64,000 bases of DNA from Breviolum minutum Mf 1.05b.01 (GCA_000507305.1 DF240182.1:62001-126000), one strand, 5' to 3'. Numbered from the stretch's first letter, positions 10,889 to 23,423 are shown. The notes: generated by a model from the sequence alone, not told the origin. Program-made: numbers and translations.

Positions 10889-11636
10889 GTCCATGAAGCG
10901 AAGGGAAGCCCAGTTTTTTTCTTAGTCTATTTGTTGGGATGCAAAAATTCCCTTCAGAGGATGCAATCGTGGCAAAATGAAGGTTCTTTTAGGGGGATGC
11001 TAAAGATGTAAGCCTCCTGGTGGACCCTGTTACTGAATGCGTGAGCACCCGGAGGTTTGTGGTTGGTTAGTCCATGAGGGTTTAAGCAACTTTGGGTGAT
11101 CGTTCATTCACTAGTAGAAAGTGCAGGTTCACAGGATGCTAGGAATCTCCCAACTGAACATGTGGTGTCCTGGTGGTCACAATTACCCAGAGATCGGGGG
11201 ATATCTTAATTTTTAAAGGGGCTCATATTTGGAGGATATTGGAATTGTTTATGAACTGTTTGCTTGGGGGTGCAATCACCAGCTTAAAAGTATTTGGGGT
11301 ACCAGTAACATAGAAAATACATTGATTGCACCCTGATTAATTTGTAAGAAATCAACAGTGTATTTGGCAGTATCACCTTTAGATGTTGTTTCCTTAAGGG
11401 ATGTTTCCTCACCCATAGAGAGTGAGTACCCACGATTCACCAGGTCCTTGTTGCTAAAGAACACTTTCCACTGACGTGATTGTTTTAGACTTGCTCTCCT
11501 TAGAAACTGAAGGATTCGCCTTACATCATGTCCCAAAACAATTGACATGTATAATCTCTCAATATAAATACATGTTATATAAATGGTATATCAGAATCAA
11601 TATATATATATATATACACACATCTTTCTTTTACAG

Positions 11637-11755
11637 ACAGTCTAGTGATTTCCAGCCAGATTACTGAGAGGCTAAGAATTTCACCTGTGAATTTCACTGA
11701 CGGTGCTTGGAAAGGAGCCATTTGGAATTATAGGCTAGGGGCTAGGGGTACCTAA
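11637..11755 (+). CDS. Weak candidate exon within a PPR intron
   Basis: Strong acceptor CTTTTACAG, then SLVISSQITERLRISPVNFT and a further 18 codons to TAA. It lies between PPR exons that join in phase without it, so it is probably a chance frame or belongs to something else. Confidence 0.2.
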
Positions 11756-12201
11756 AAATCCCTTCGTGACAACGATTTGGAGCTACCTTTACAAGCGTTT
11801 CGATCAGCACATCGTAGAAATGGGGACTCTCAATCTCTCTACCCCAAGAATCATGGGATCTCAAAAACTGATGGTTTGGAAATCCCAGGACCCCGCGAAA
11901 CAGAGTCAAACCCCTCTATGGGAGGGTCCAATGATTCTTAGGGTATAGATAAATCAAACATACAGTGAGCTAAAAGACCATAGCTTTCGATCAGCACACC
12001 TTTGAATTGGGGGTCAAACAACCATAGGAAATCTAAGGGTATTTGCTGTACCCTCCCAATGCCAACCCCCCCCCCCTCACAAACAAGAACTCAAGCTTTA
12101 TTCAGGGATTAACCATCATCCATTGATGATCCCAATTCTTGGGTGGTGAAAACCCTTAGTTTTCCATGAAACAAACCACGAGCAAACTGAGGAAACCACA
12201 G

Positions 12202-12281
12202 ATGTGCACCTTGTTTATCTTAAGCCTGGTTCGTGCCGGTGCTATCACCAAAGCCTTGGCGCTCTATGACATCATGAAACG
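12202..12281 (+). CDS. PPR exon, 80 nt
   Basis: Acceptor CCACAG and donor GTGGGG bound MCTLFILSLVRAGAITKALA then LYDIMK. R-A-G-A-I-T-K-A-L-A-L-Y-D-I-M-K is a diagnostic PPR second helix. It ends with two bases that form Arg with the first base of the exon at 13447. The intron between (1165 nt) carries a family A MITE. Confidence 0.8.
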
Positions 12282-13446
12282 GTGGGGGATCTCATCGTTT
12301 CCAAGTTGAGTTGATGAGACCATATCTAGGTGGTGGTTTGAAATATCTTTTATTTTCATCCCTATTCGGGGGAAGGTTTCCAATTTGACTAATATTTTTC
12401 AGATGGGTCGAAACCACCAACCAGATATGTTCTTTAAATGAAACGGCTGGCTGCTCCAAACAATGTTGCCCTATAGACATCCAAACACCTTTGAGTTGAA
12501 GGTATGACTAGACTCCCCAAACAACACACCGAACACCGATCAAAAACACGAAAAAAAAACATGGAGGTATTTATTTGGAATGTCTAGGGTTGGGGTTTCA
12601 GATGCCTTGAGGGAAATAGCTACCTTTCCTCCCATATCTCCATGGTTCAGTTTAAAATAGGTGTATCTCCAAGAGGAGTTTGTTCCCTTTCAACACAAAT
12701 TACCGCCATGTTCTACTGAACCATGATTTTGTGGGAGAAAGAGTAGGAGGTGAATCATTTTTCTTTGTGTTTAATTGGGATTTCCAGGTGGATATAGATC
12801 TTGGATGATCATTCGAGGGATATACTTTGGATATGACAAGCACAAAGGAAGGGATTAATGATCTGTATTATTTAGGTGACCCATGTGATGCTTTCAATCT
12901 TTTGAGTCTTTTTTAGGGAAGGCGGCCACACCCAATGAACAGGACCCACTGAACGGACCCCTAACCCTGAGTATCTAATAGCTCCAGCATTACTTTGGGG
13001 TTTGCTGGTAAGGTCCTATTCAATTTTTGCTGGAATACTTTCAAATGTTTGTCAACAAGTGACCTACTTTGAAGAGAGAAGTGCTGGTCAGGACTGATAC
13101 GATCCACTTGAATTGATGTACCCCATAAGACCACCATGAGCGCCTTCACGTTTTCGTTTGTGCCTTAAAAAAAAAAAACGATGTTTTACAGTAAATTGGG
13201 GGGTTCCATACATTGGATCTATAGCAGTATGAAGGAGTCAGTATTTCCAAGTATACCTTATAGTTGCTAGTACAACTTGCTAGAATACGTTTATTTTTGC
13301 ACTAATATATACATAGAGAGACAGTAGTAATATTAACAAAATGCCATAAGCTTAGAACACCTTTGGAACCGAATCTTCTGGTTGCAAATTCCACCCCCTT
13401 TTTTTGGGAACCAAAAAAAAACCCGGCATCCCGACGGATCCCCAAG

Positions 13447-13501
13447 GCGCCAAACCGCGTCCTTTCGACCGAGCATCGCGGTGTATTCGGTCCTTATCAA
13501 G
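13447..13501 (+). CDS. PPR exon, 55 nt
   Basis: Joined to 12281 it reads IMKRRQTASFRPSIAVYSVL, with the proline and the A-V-Y-S-V-L-I-K helix exactly where a PPR repeat predicts. Donor AAG/GTGTTG closes it in phase 0. The frame stays open further, so the exon could extend some 20 nt to a second donor-like site. The next repeat exon was not identified with confidence. Confidence 0.75.
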
Positions 13502-14577
13502 GTGTTGCACTCGAATCCCGGGGTGGTGGATGGGATCATCCCAGTGGGATCTAAGTGGTTAAGAACCCCAAGTGCCCTAGTTTTTAAGGCAATAGTTACA
13601 ATCTGTTGCTGGTTTTAGGGGTCAAGTTGCCTTTAAAAAAATAGGACACTTGGCGTTCCAGAGGTAGGTGTCATGACAAAAGGGAACCCATTTTTGGGGA
13701 AAATGACAGATATGAAACATTGCAAATCTGGGTGGTGGCAACTCAAATATTTTGATTTTTGCTCACCCCGAAAATTGGGGAAGATAATTTGACTAATATT
13801 GTTCAATGGGGTTGAAACCACCAACTAGATAACCTGCAGTTAGTTTTCGTCCCCGATTCCTGGGGTTATGGGACCCCTTCCAAATGGCTTATAAACGGGG
13901 GTGATACCAAACACTTGCTAATTGGGATGATCCTCCAAGTAGTGGTTTCGAAGCAGTTTGAAACTGGATGCTGGTTTCAAATATGTTTTTGTTCTCGGGA
14001 GGTTTATCCAATTTGACTTGCGCAGATTTTTTCAGATGGGTTGGTTCAACCACTAAGAAAGATGTTGGAGAATCTCATGAAAAAACAACATGGTGCAAAT
14101 CCGATGGTCGCAATCTCCACGAAAGGCAGGATTCCTTCCTTTAACAGCGTGTCAGGGTTTATGAGCCAATGATAGGGTGAACGAGGAGTGAGTTTGATGA
14201 TTCATTCCGATCAGCCTCGCCTAAAGGAGACTTGTTTGTCGTGACATCCACTTTCAATTTGAATCATGTTTTGAAAACTGAAATGAAACCACCACTGTGT
14301 TGACAATTCATCCAGGTTAAGTAAGTATTAAGTATAGTTTATCATCCAATTCTAGGTGGTTTCAAACATCATTTTTTGAGTTGGCCTGAATGCTGGCTAA
14401 TTACATGTGACATGACCAAATTGTGGTTTCAATTGATTTGTTTCATGGTTTGCACCCCTTAGTTGTGGAGAGATGGAGAGTATTGACCAATTTGACTTAG
14501 TTTCAACTGGGTTCGAAGCCAACAAAAAGAAAAAACTAAGAGCAAAATCTGCCTCTTGCTTCTAACCCCCTTTGCAG

Positions 14578-14641
14578 CGGCAAGCAGCTTTTAGTTTTAG
14601 GAAGTGCACATGGTTTTTTACAACTGCTTTTTGTTTGGCAG
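14578..14641 (+). CDS. Weak candidate exon
   Basis: Good acceptor CCCTTTGCAG and donor GTTTGC. One frame reads GKQLLVLGSAHGFLQLLFVW and a second is also open. Not PPR-like, and out of phase with the exon before it. Confidence 0.2.
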
Positions 14642-15078
14642 GTTTGCCACTGGAATTGAATCCACCATCCACATAAAACGCGTACTTTGGAAAGAAAGCT
14701 GAATATGAAGATGATCCAAGTTGACTACAGTAATCTACTGGAGATGTTGAAAGCACCTACAGAAAAGCGGACCCTCTTGGACTTTGTAAATGGATGTTTT
14801 GATCCCCAGTTACACCTCTTACCTTGCAGTGATTTCACTACCTTATCACAAAAGAGGGACCTGGCGCTATACAGCATGCGATTTTTCAGGCGGAGGGAAT
14901 CATTCCATTCACCCACAATCTTAACTTCCTATAAAAACGGAGGTGTAGTTTTTTGTTTTTGGCGTCTTCGTTCTACCTGTTGGCTGTTTTAGAGGTTTCT
15001 GGGATTCTTGTACTGTTTTCAAGGCCAGTCGTTGTTTTAAGATACTGCTTCCGATTCAATTTAGTTTTTTGTTGGCAG

Positions 15079-15240
15079 CTCCATTTCAAAACAAACGGGA
15101 AACTAAGAAACCCAAAAAAGGCTGGAGTTGTTTGGCTACTTTTATTCGGCATTCTTTGCCTACACTCCTGTCGAGAGGCCTTGGCGGATCAGAAGTTGAG
15201 CATTCGTGCATTTGAATTGGTGGACGAGATGATGCTTGGT
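15079..15240 (+). CDS. Probable PPR exon
   Basis: After GTTGGCAG the frame runs LHFKTNGKLRNPKKAGVVWL and on to CREALADQKLSIRAFELVDE-MM, which looks like a PPR second helix ending in D-E-M. The first half is less repeat-like, so the true start may lie further in. Donor choice between GTGTGA and GTGATG at 15239-15241 is open. Confidence 0.45.
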
Positions 15241-16481
15241 GTGATGGTTCATGGATGGACGCCGTTTGCACCGTTATTTGGCTTGCTTGTTGAAGATGAA
15301 TATATATATATATAGAAGAATTGGTTATAGGTGAGGGTTTCAATTCTTTTTGATCATTGTAGTTGTTTTAACCCATGCCATGCCTTGGGAAATGATCCAA
15401 TTTGACCTGTTTTTTACTTGACCCCCCCGTTGATGCTGGGATGTTTTTCGTTGCTTTCCAAAGCGTCTAAGGTTGATGTTGAACACTAGGAGCTGGGCAC
15501 CTACCAGTTATAAGTAGGGTTACAACCCCAGGAAAACCCACGTATATATAAGGCCATTTATAGGGGTTATACAGTAACCCCATTTAGAACTGGCAGGGGC
15601 CCACCTAGAAGCTGTTCTTAGTAGCATATGACCCCCAAACCCAAAGATGAGAGATGAAAAAAGAACAAGTCAATTGCGTGGCATTGACGGTCAGGTGCCG
15701 TGGCAGGGTACTTTTTTCAGTGCTAAGTCTGGACTTTGGCACGAACGTTTTCTAAGGAAGAGACCAGTTATATACTACAAGCTAGGATGCGACAAAAGGA
15801 ATTGTTTCTTTTTCTGTTTGGGTGGTTGGTTTAAGGAACTTTGTTCAAGTTTTGAATCGTGCAACTTATATTTTTTTTAGAACCATCCTACAACTAGCTT
15901 TGGAAAATGCCTGTAATGAAATCTATTTGATAGTTTCAATTTCAATGATATTTAATTGTATCCCCCCCTTCGTTTTCGACAAAGAATGCACCCGAAATGT
16001 GATGAGTGGATCCTTCTTTTCGTAACTGTCCACCCAGTCCACCAAAGGTTCAATCCTCGCATTGTTGATGGTTCAGAAATCCAGATAACCAGTTCATATA
16101 GAACATATCCCATTCTTTTGGTTTCATACACCCTGCAAAATGAACAGGGAACCAAACAAAAATTCGCCCCTTTGCAAAGGAAAAAGCATCTGAACCAAAC
16201 CTGTGTTCCATGTTTAGGGATCCTAGGGTGTACATCCCAGGTGGTTCGTTCCCAGATATTTGAAGCATCACAACTTGATCAAAATTGTAAAAAGATGATG
16301 ACATGAGCCGCATCGTGGGTGGTTGGTCAGTACCAAAGGTTGAAATGCAGCTTTGCCCTGCTAAGTTGCATCTCCATCCAGATGGGTCCCCGAAAAAAAT
16401 CTTGTTCAACGGGTGGATTTCCAGGCTGGTGAAAGGATTGCCAAAACAATATCAAAACAATGCACACTCCCTTGTAAAAGG

Positions 16482-16562
16482 TACACACCCGAAAACAAAC
16501 AGCTGGTTCACCCATCCTTTCGGGACATGGGCGATCAACCAGCCGTTTGCTTTCGGGGGTGT
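16482..16562. repeat. Short fold-back element
   Basis: Arms ACCCGAAAACAAACAGCTGG and a near-perfect inverted copy (ACCAGCCGTTTGCTTTCGGG) around a 30-bp centre. Differs from families A-D in its end sequence. Confidence 0.65.
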
Positions 16563-17050
16563 AGTAATGATGGTGTGTGAAAAAATCACATCTGACATGC
16601 TTGCTTTGGATTTAACCATGGGCTCCCATGAACCCTCTCAGCAAAGATGGCCTCGATTTCTTGGGATATTTTTGTCGGGGTGGTGAGAACCAAAGAATCA
16701 GAAGCTTTTGAGAAGATGTTTTTTGTTCAATTTGCCCTTGGACAAATTCTAAATTCCAATGTTGCTATAATCATCGATATGGAAGATGATTTGCTATGAT
16801 TTTGTTTTTTTTTCCATGATCCATCCATGTTGTTGGAGATAGAGACAAATTCATCAAGCCTATAACAGGTGTCATTAAATGACACCCATTTGGGAGAAAA
16901 TGAACCAATGCAAATGTATGATATGTAGATTTATATAGTAATTTCAAGGGATTTCCCCAAAAAAGAGTAGTGCATCGTAGACGTTGGTGTCATAGATACT
17001 ACATAACCCCCTTGTTTTTAACGTAAATAAATGGATCCTTTTGCACCAAG

Positions 17051-17106
17051 GAAGGCTGCTGGAGTACCGTTGGATGATCTGGTACTAACGCATCTCCTTG
17101 AAGCAT
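17051..17106 (+). CDS. PPR exon, 56 nt
   Basis: Reads KAAGVPLDDLVLTHLLEA and ends at a GTAGGT donor. G-V-P-L-D-D-x-V-L-x-x-L-L-E-A is a typical junction of two PPR repeats. The one base left over fits the two opening bases at 18273 (Ser codon). The frame stays open past the donor (CRWGELG), so a later boundary is possible. The acceptor (CACCAAG) is weak. Confidence 0.55.
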
Positions 17107-18272
17107 GTAGGTGGGGGGAGCTCGGCACAAATAAAAAACATCCGTGCCAACGGGCGGCTGGATGCCATTGTGGAACTGTCATTTATTATGTGTGAAAGAA
17201 AAAACACACAGAGTTTGGTTTTTTTTTGGTTGAAAAGCAAGGATTTTTTTTTAATGAAAGGTTGATGATATGATACAATATGATGCTCACGTTTGTTTGC
17301 GGTGGAAGTTCTGATTCTTTGGAAGCAGACCAAAAAATATTATGGTTATATATTTGTTTTTTTTATTTGCGATGAATTAGGTAACATATCATCGGTTAGT
17401 TCCCTCCAGTGCCCGCCGCGAAACGTGAGAGAGGTTAGCAAGGGTCCCCTTCCCCCAAAAAAAACAAAAAACAACTCTTTCAATTTTAAGATGTGATACT
17501 TTATCCAATGCTTCTTGATATATGCTTGGTTTTTAATTTATGTTGGTGATTTGCTTTTTGTTGCTGATATTTTAGATGGACTAATATATAAGATACCTGC
17601 TATACTAAAGCACCCACTAGCCAGGGATTGATTATCAAAGATTCCATTGCAATTGGCCGATTCCACTCGCCATTGGAGCACCTGATTAACCAGTGGATGA
17701 AAAAAATCCTGATGGCCATCTGGAATCTGGATGGAATCTGGTACCATTCTACACCCCTGAAAAAAAAACATGGAACCAACAAAGTGGTGGTTTGTAGATT
17801 TCAAAGGGTGTATTTTCAGGTTCCATTGTTAATAGTCAGGGTGTACTATACCCCCTTTGTGCCAATAGATTCAACTAGGCAAATTGGGATTTTTTACCTC
17901 ACAAAACCACCTTCAACAGAATATTCAGGTGGGTAGATGAGACAATCACCCCAGATTCACCAGCAAAGATGTTTTCGAGTTGAAAAAAATCGGAGTCTTT
18001 ACAGATTTTGTTTGGATGGTTCTGTCGTAAAGTTAGTTGACACCTCAAACCCCTTAATGTGTAATTTTAGTAGGGAAACTGATCGATTTGGATTTTGAGA
18101 TAGAGCTTTGTTTCTAAACCCCTCACAAAAAATTGTGATTTTAGTTTCAACTGACAAATTCGAGATTTCGGACAAAAAAAACAAACATCTACATGTTCAA
18201 AGCTTGGCTTCCCATTTGTAGATTTTACTGGCTTTCTTGTGCCGGGAAAAATTTGGCACATCGAATCTTCAG

Positions 18273-18381
18273 CCGCCATCGAACAGCTACGAGATTTTTG
18301 TGTCGGACGAAGGCACGAGTGCAACTACCAATTGGGAAGACAATTCTTCCAGGAGGCCTTAGATGCAGGTGCAACTATACC
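18273..18381 (+). CDS. PPR exon
   Basis: Acceptor AATCTTCAG, then AIEQLRDFCVGRRHECNYQL and GRQFFQEALDAG. L-G-R-Q-F-F-Q-E-A-L-D-A-G matches the second helix and turn of a PPR hairpin. Two donors are possible: GTGCAA at 18369 or GTGGTT at 18382, the latter after GATIP. Neither joins to 24551 directly in phase, so a small exon is missing. Confidence 0.6.
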
Positions 18382-18872
18382 GTGGTTTCCGATCCATGAC
18401 GATTTTCCCGTGGGTAACTGGGTATAGGTTACCCTACGAATTTACCTTTACAAGCAACCCCATGTCATGTAGGTGAATATACCAGTTGTTTATGGTGTGG
18501 TATGGATACCTGTGATGTAGGTGAATATACCAGTTTTTATGGGGTGGTATGGGTACAGTTGGAGCTTTTTTTTTTTGGAACGTCGGTGGAAAGTCACTTG
18601 TGTTTCTGTTTTTTAGTTTCTGGGTGGGGAAAGGTGGCAGGTTGTAAATGGTTGCAATATATAGATTTGTTCGCAACCTTTTTTTTCGTAGATGTTGTAT
18701 ATACAAGTTTGCCTATTGACTTAAGAATTGCATGCATGGATAAGCATGGATAACAATTCACCTTAAAGTGTCTTTCAAGAAGCAACTCGACACCTGAAAT
18801 TGGCAGATCTCAAGATGTAACATTTGGAAGTCACTATTTCGTCATGTCACTTCTTCAATTATAAAATTACAG

Positions 18873-18962
18873 AAGTCTCGTCTTGGGTCGGATACCACCC
18901 AAATATTTGAAGCAGTCAACACCATGAGGGAATTGATTTTGTTACTTCTGACTTCTGACTGA
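18873..18962 (+). CDS. Candidate exon, unknown
   Basis: Acceptor AAATTACAG, then KSRLGSDTTQIFEAVNTMRE and a leucine-rich end before TGA. It could be an upstream exon of the sulfotransferase gene or a chance frame. No PPR features. Confidence 0.3.
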   Translation, partial: KSRLGSDTTQIFEAVNTMRELILLLLTSD

Positions 18963-19202
18963 CAATCTACATAAGTTACATACTGTACTCATCCTGACGC
19001 ATTCTTCTTCGAAACCATCCGGAACCTTAAGATCTTTTTGGCTCTGTGGCAAATCTTTTGCGAAAACATCCGGCACACTTTGCTATGAGCCTGGCGTGTA
19101 ACTGATGGACACCTGCTTGCGATGCTTTAGCTATGCATGCTTGTTTGCCCTATCAGCGGGACAGTTTCTAACAGCCTCTTTGATTATATCAAGCATCAAT
19201 AA

Positions 19203-19300
19203 CTGGTTGGTGGTTTCAAATATTTTTTATCTTCACCCCTATTTGGGGAAGATTCCCATTTTGACTAATATTTTTCAAAGGGGTTGAAACCACCAACTAG
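19203..19300 (+). repeat. Fold-back MITE family A copy
   Basis: Well-preserved copy ending GTTGAAACCACCAACTAG, placed just upstream of the sulfotransferase exons. Confidence 0.8.
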
Positions 19301-19475
19301 ATAAGCATAATTTTTTGTTGTTTAAGTTTCTTAATTTTGGTGTCATTGGCTGTTTGTCCATCTGAATCTGCGTTCCAACGTCGCCGGGGTCCCCAAGGCG
19401 TTGATCTATTTTTGTTTTTGTGAAACACCAACTGAGGAAGAGGTAGATTCACATGGTGGGCTTTCCATGCTACAG

Positions 19476-21842
19476 CGGCAAGCCGCAATACCAAAACCTT
19501 GGGAATCAAATGTCTACATCATTGGCAACTATCACAAATCTGGCGTGCATATGACTGGAGGACTGTCATGGATAACATTTTTGGTACGCATTAGATTGTT
19601 TTTTGTGAAACAAGGTTAAATGTATATATTGCTCTTGATTAAGGCTGTTGGTATGACACTACAAGTCAAGGACGTTTTTTTGTTCAGTGTTTGTTCTTCG
19701 GTTTGCTTCTTCTTTTATGCGTTTTCAGGAATTTTCTTCAAGATTTTTTTCTCTTTGGGTATGACAACATCATCGGCGGGCAATATGGTATATCCATGCT
19801 CTTTGCTGAATACGTGCTTCAATCCTGATGCACATGTTCTTCAAGTCACCGATATGTTTGATCCATCCTATGCACAAAAAGTACGTGAAAAGCACCAGAA
19901 ACCGGTCTTTGCCAGCATAGCAGTTAGAGATCCATTGATGATGGTCGCCTCTGCATATTGCTATCATCATGAAGGGCAAGAACCCTTGAATGCAAATTTT
20001 CCAAGCAAAGAGCCTTAACTGAAGAGCCAACCTTTTTTGAGTTGTTTGTTGATGTGTTTTCTCTAAATGAGTGTAGGCTACATTGTCTCTTTGGCTTATT
20101 GTTTGTGGGTAAAGAACTCCAACTTTATTGCCATGAAATAAATCGCCAACCTGAATGTCGTCATCAACCAAGTAGTGTAGGAAGGGATATATTTAGTATA
20201 AAAATTGTGTGGTGCTAACATTAAACAAAAAAAGATTGATATGATTTCAGACATACAAAGCTTCGAAGGTCATATTTTTTTGTGGGGGGGAATGGGATGC
20301 TCAATGTGTTTGGATGAATTTGGAACCCCTCATTTCTTCATGGAAACCCCCAACGAAACCCTGGGAGTTACGGAAGTTACACCTGGCTTCCTCCCAGCCA
20401 TGGGTCCACCAAGGTGATCAAACAATTGGGCTTTGAAGAAGGCACCAATTTTACGGCTCAAAGGATGCTCCCATTCATCCATAAGATGCTTCGATCAATA
20501 GCTGTTTCTGGTTCCCTTAACAGGTGGTAGGTGACATATATAATCACCAGGAAACTCCATTGATTGGAGTTGCGGATTTCTTGTGGATATATTTTTTTGT
20601 TTACGGATTGTTTATCCCCATGGGGTGGATTTTTTTCTCACCTGACATCTATATAACATACATGCATAAGATGATGGGCCATGTTTGAAGCTGGAGATAC
20701 ATTTTCCAAGGTCTATCGTTTCTGGTATCCATGTTAGATATCGAGGGTGTAACATGTGTAACCATCAAAATCGGAATATAACCTATTTGTGTAGGTCACA
20801 ACTTGTTGCGCTTGTTGCATTCCGTGGCCCGTGGCCTTTTGCGGTTTTTTGGGGCTCCCAGCTGCCACGAATTCCAAGGATGGCTGACTCATTTGAGGAT
20901 CCATCGATTCATGCTATCAAATTTGAGAGGCTTGTTGAATCCTCGGCAGCTCGGTGAAAAACGACGGGGAGTAACCAAACATCCCTTGTTGAACATCCAT
21001 GCATGGGATGTATATATGGCATGAAAAATCGACTACGTAAATGCATAGGTGAATATATCATACAAGGATGGTATGGGTAAGGTTTGCCTTAGAATCTTAG
21101 ACGGTTTCAAGTTAAACAAATGCAATTGTGGTAATTGAACGTTTTTTTTTGAGGGAATCTACTAGAACTACTATACGAAAGATAAGCCTCCAGGTTGCTT
21201 ACTGCAATAATTACCCATACACCTCAAGGTATCTACTATCCAAGTTCTGTTTACTTTTTTGTTGGGTCCAAGCGAATGGTGGGGACACTGAACCTATGTG
21301 TTATTTTTCATTTTTTTCACTATGACCTCTAACTTGGATGTTGTAAAATTGAATCGAGCACTTCAAAAAGAAAATCTTAACAGATCGGAGATGTTCATCT
21401 AGTTTGCTTTCTTTTATATCATTCCCCTTCAAATCAATAAAGAGAGCTACATGTACAAAGCAGATGGTTTCTCTATGTTTCTTTGTGATGTGTTTGTCAA
21501 AAAAAAATAGGTACCTCCCCCCAAACTGTTGCCAAGAAAACAAACCACGACTCGTTGGCCAAAACGCCTTCGCATCGACGGAGAATCGATTTTTTTCAGG
21601 AAAGTTTTGACCTGGAGGTGAAAAAACTCATCGATTTCATGTTCCCTAAGCTTCTCAGCAGTTCTCAGCGTCAAGCAGCCTTGGAAGCATCTTGGTCCTA
21701 TGACTTGCGCAGGAACAATTTGGATCCTGGTCATACGAACAGTAAAGACTGTGAACAGACAGCCTTGAAGGCTACAGATAAGATGGATCCTGTACTACTG
21801 AGAAGCCTACATGAATTGCGTGAGAGGCTTGGATATCATTGA
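19476..21842 (+). CDS. Sulfotransferase-like enzyme, five exons (3' part of gene)
   Basis: Transfers sulfate from PAPS to an alcohol or amine; substrate unknown. Exons 19476-19583, 19743-19975, 20398-20500, 20862-20948 and 21600-21842 join in phase to 257 residues plus TGA. Residues 14-29 (VYIIGNYHKSGVHMTG) occupy the place of the 5'-phosphosulfate loop, usually YPKSGTT. R98 and S106 in RDPLMMVASAYCYHHE have the exact R-x7-S spacing of the 3'-phosphate site. IHAIKFERLVES around residue 170 matches the conserved V-x-Y-E-D-L strand, and the end (SYDLRRN to RERLGYH) matches the family C-terminus. Introns 2-4 need GC donors (GCAAGA, GCTGTT, GCTCGG). The frame is open upstream of 19476 and no start was found, so N-terminal exons are missing. 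Confidence 0.7.
20205..20397. other. Intron 2 of the sulfotransferase gene (3' part)
   Basis: It ends in a clear CTTCCTCCCAG acceptor at 20397. The open frame visible upstream (MGCSMCLDEFGTPHFF) is out of register with the family and is taken as intronic. Confidence 0.4.
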
Positions 21843-22387
21843 ACTTCTGTTTGAGAATTGGTGGTGACGAGTGGGGAATGGCAAATGTCCAGAAGATTTT
21901 GAACATACAACTTTGAGTTGCCCTTTTCCAGTACCAGTGATGTGTCATGAGCTTTTTTGAATTGGATTCGTACGGCAGCACTTTTCACATCCATTGCCAT
22001 CCCAAGACCCGTACCCTCCTGGGAGCCCAACATATCCCACCAAGAAAAAAAAGGAAACACATCTTCCCAACATGTTTCAGATATACAATCTTATGTTCAG
22101 GGAGTCTATATCATATCACTTGCAGAGTGGGCAGCACCTTTCCCACAGCTTGCAACACCTTGGGGTCGCAGATTCTGTGGTACCCAAGTCTCACTGAGTC
22201 GATGGAGAAACGCGAAGCTTTGGTTAATGGCAAACTGTTAAACATATATATTCTGTGGCCACACCATCCTTATACTTTGGTTAATTTGTATTTATAATAT
22301 CAAGTACAGATTTTCATATCCTTAAAGATTGTGCCATATCTAGAATTTTAGATCAACCAGATCAGTTCATTGGCTTCAGGGTCCATC

Positions 22388-22887
22388 ATGGAGCTTAACG
22401 ATGAGAATGCCCAGAAATCCCAATCCCACGTCTCACCGTTTTCACCCACAAAAAGCACCTGGCTTTTGGCCAACAAAAAACCAATGAATCTCGTTGCTGC
22501 GCTGACCGTACAGGTATATAGGGTTTGTTCCAAGTTCTGAGGATGTTTTTTGACGAGGTTGGCTTAGTATTTATATTAATGGTGTATGGAATTTCCCATT
22601 GATGGAAAAGGATCTGGTTTGCCTTCAACTTTGTTGTTCTTGTTGTATGCAGCTGTTAGTTTTTGAAGGTGTGGCTGTAGCTGTAGCTTGTTTTGTCAAG
22701 GAAAGATTCGCGCCATTCCGAGTCAGCAATTTATCACCACAATTCAGGTGAAATGAACCACAATCGCAACTATGGTGATGTGGCAACTGTTGGATTTTTT
22801 CAGAAAATCTTTCAAGTTGTTTGGTTGACTATTGACTATTGTTTTCTGTTGGATTTGTTCCCCAGTGCTGCAAGTCGGTTTGCTTGA
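22388..22887 (+). CDS. Complete three-exon gene, 80-residue single-pass membrane protein
   Basis: ATG at 22388 with G at +4. Exons 22388-22513, 22653-22747 and 22866-22887 join in phase (0, then 2) through two GT-AG introns of 139 and 118 nt with pyrimidine-rich acceptors, ending in TGA. The protein has a polar N-terminus (MELNDENAQKSQSHVSPFSP), a hydrophobic stretch at about residues 33-57 (LVAALTVQLLVFEGVAVAVA) with one Glu inside, then a basic FVKERFAPFR and a short serine-rich end. That suggests one membrane segment with the C-terminus cytosolic or stromal. No family recognised. It follows the sulfotransferase stop by 545 nt on the same strand. Confidence 0.55.
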
Positions 22888-23423
22888 ACAAATGAACCAT
22901 CTACAGACGTATAGAATCTGAATCTAAGATAATATAGAATTAGGCCTGCTTTTAAATGTAATGCGATTGGTGTGGGTGAAAATATTGACCCCTCACGGGT
23001 GGTTTATATATTTGATATATATATATAAATCTATAATTATATATATATATATTATACATGAATATGACCAAAACAGTGTTTTTGGGGTTACCCTGATTTT
23101 GATTTCAATGATTTCCCACAAATGTTGATGTTAGGATCGGTCACTTCACCTTTTCTGCAGCCCGTTTTGTATAGTCCTTTATGTGGTCCTCAAAGATTTC
23201 TGGGGATAGTTGGATGTACCCCGATCCCAACGTACCCCTATCCGAATCCCTATATATAAGCCCTATAAAGTGAGTATTTATGGGTTATAATCCCCAATAG
23301 AAAACAGAATAAGTACCATAGGTACACTCTGGACGGGTACTTTTTCGTCCCTTGAAAGATGACTTCATTTCAGGGGTTTGGGACTTGCTGACATACTCTT
23401 ATTCACTGTAGATGTAATGTATG

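Noticed and set aside
11276..11548. Minus-strand frame of 90 codons (SNKDLVNRGYSLSMGEETSL)
   Set aside because: It lies within a PPR intron on the other strand. Composition is good, but no partner exons were found; one of several such minus-strand frames (also 12961-13149 and 25374-25571).
16050..16409. Minus-strand frame of 119 codons
   Set aside because: Overlaps fold-back repeat pieces (family E and I ends) and has no start or splice support.
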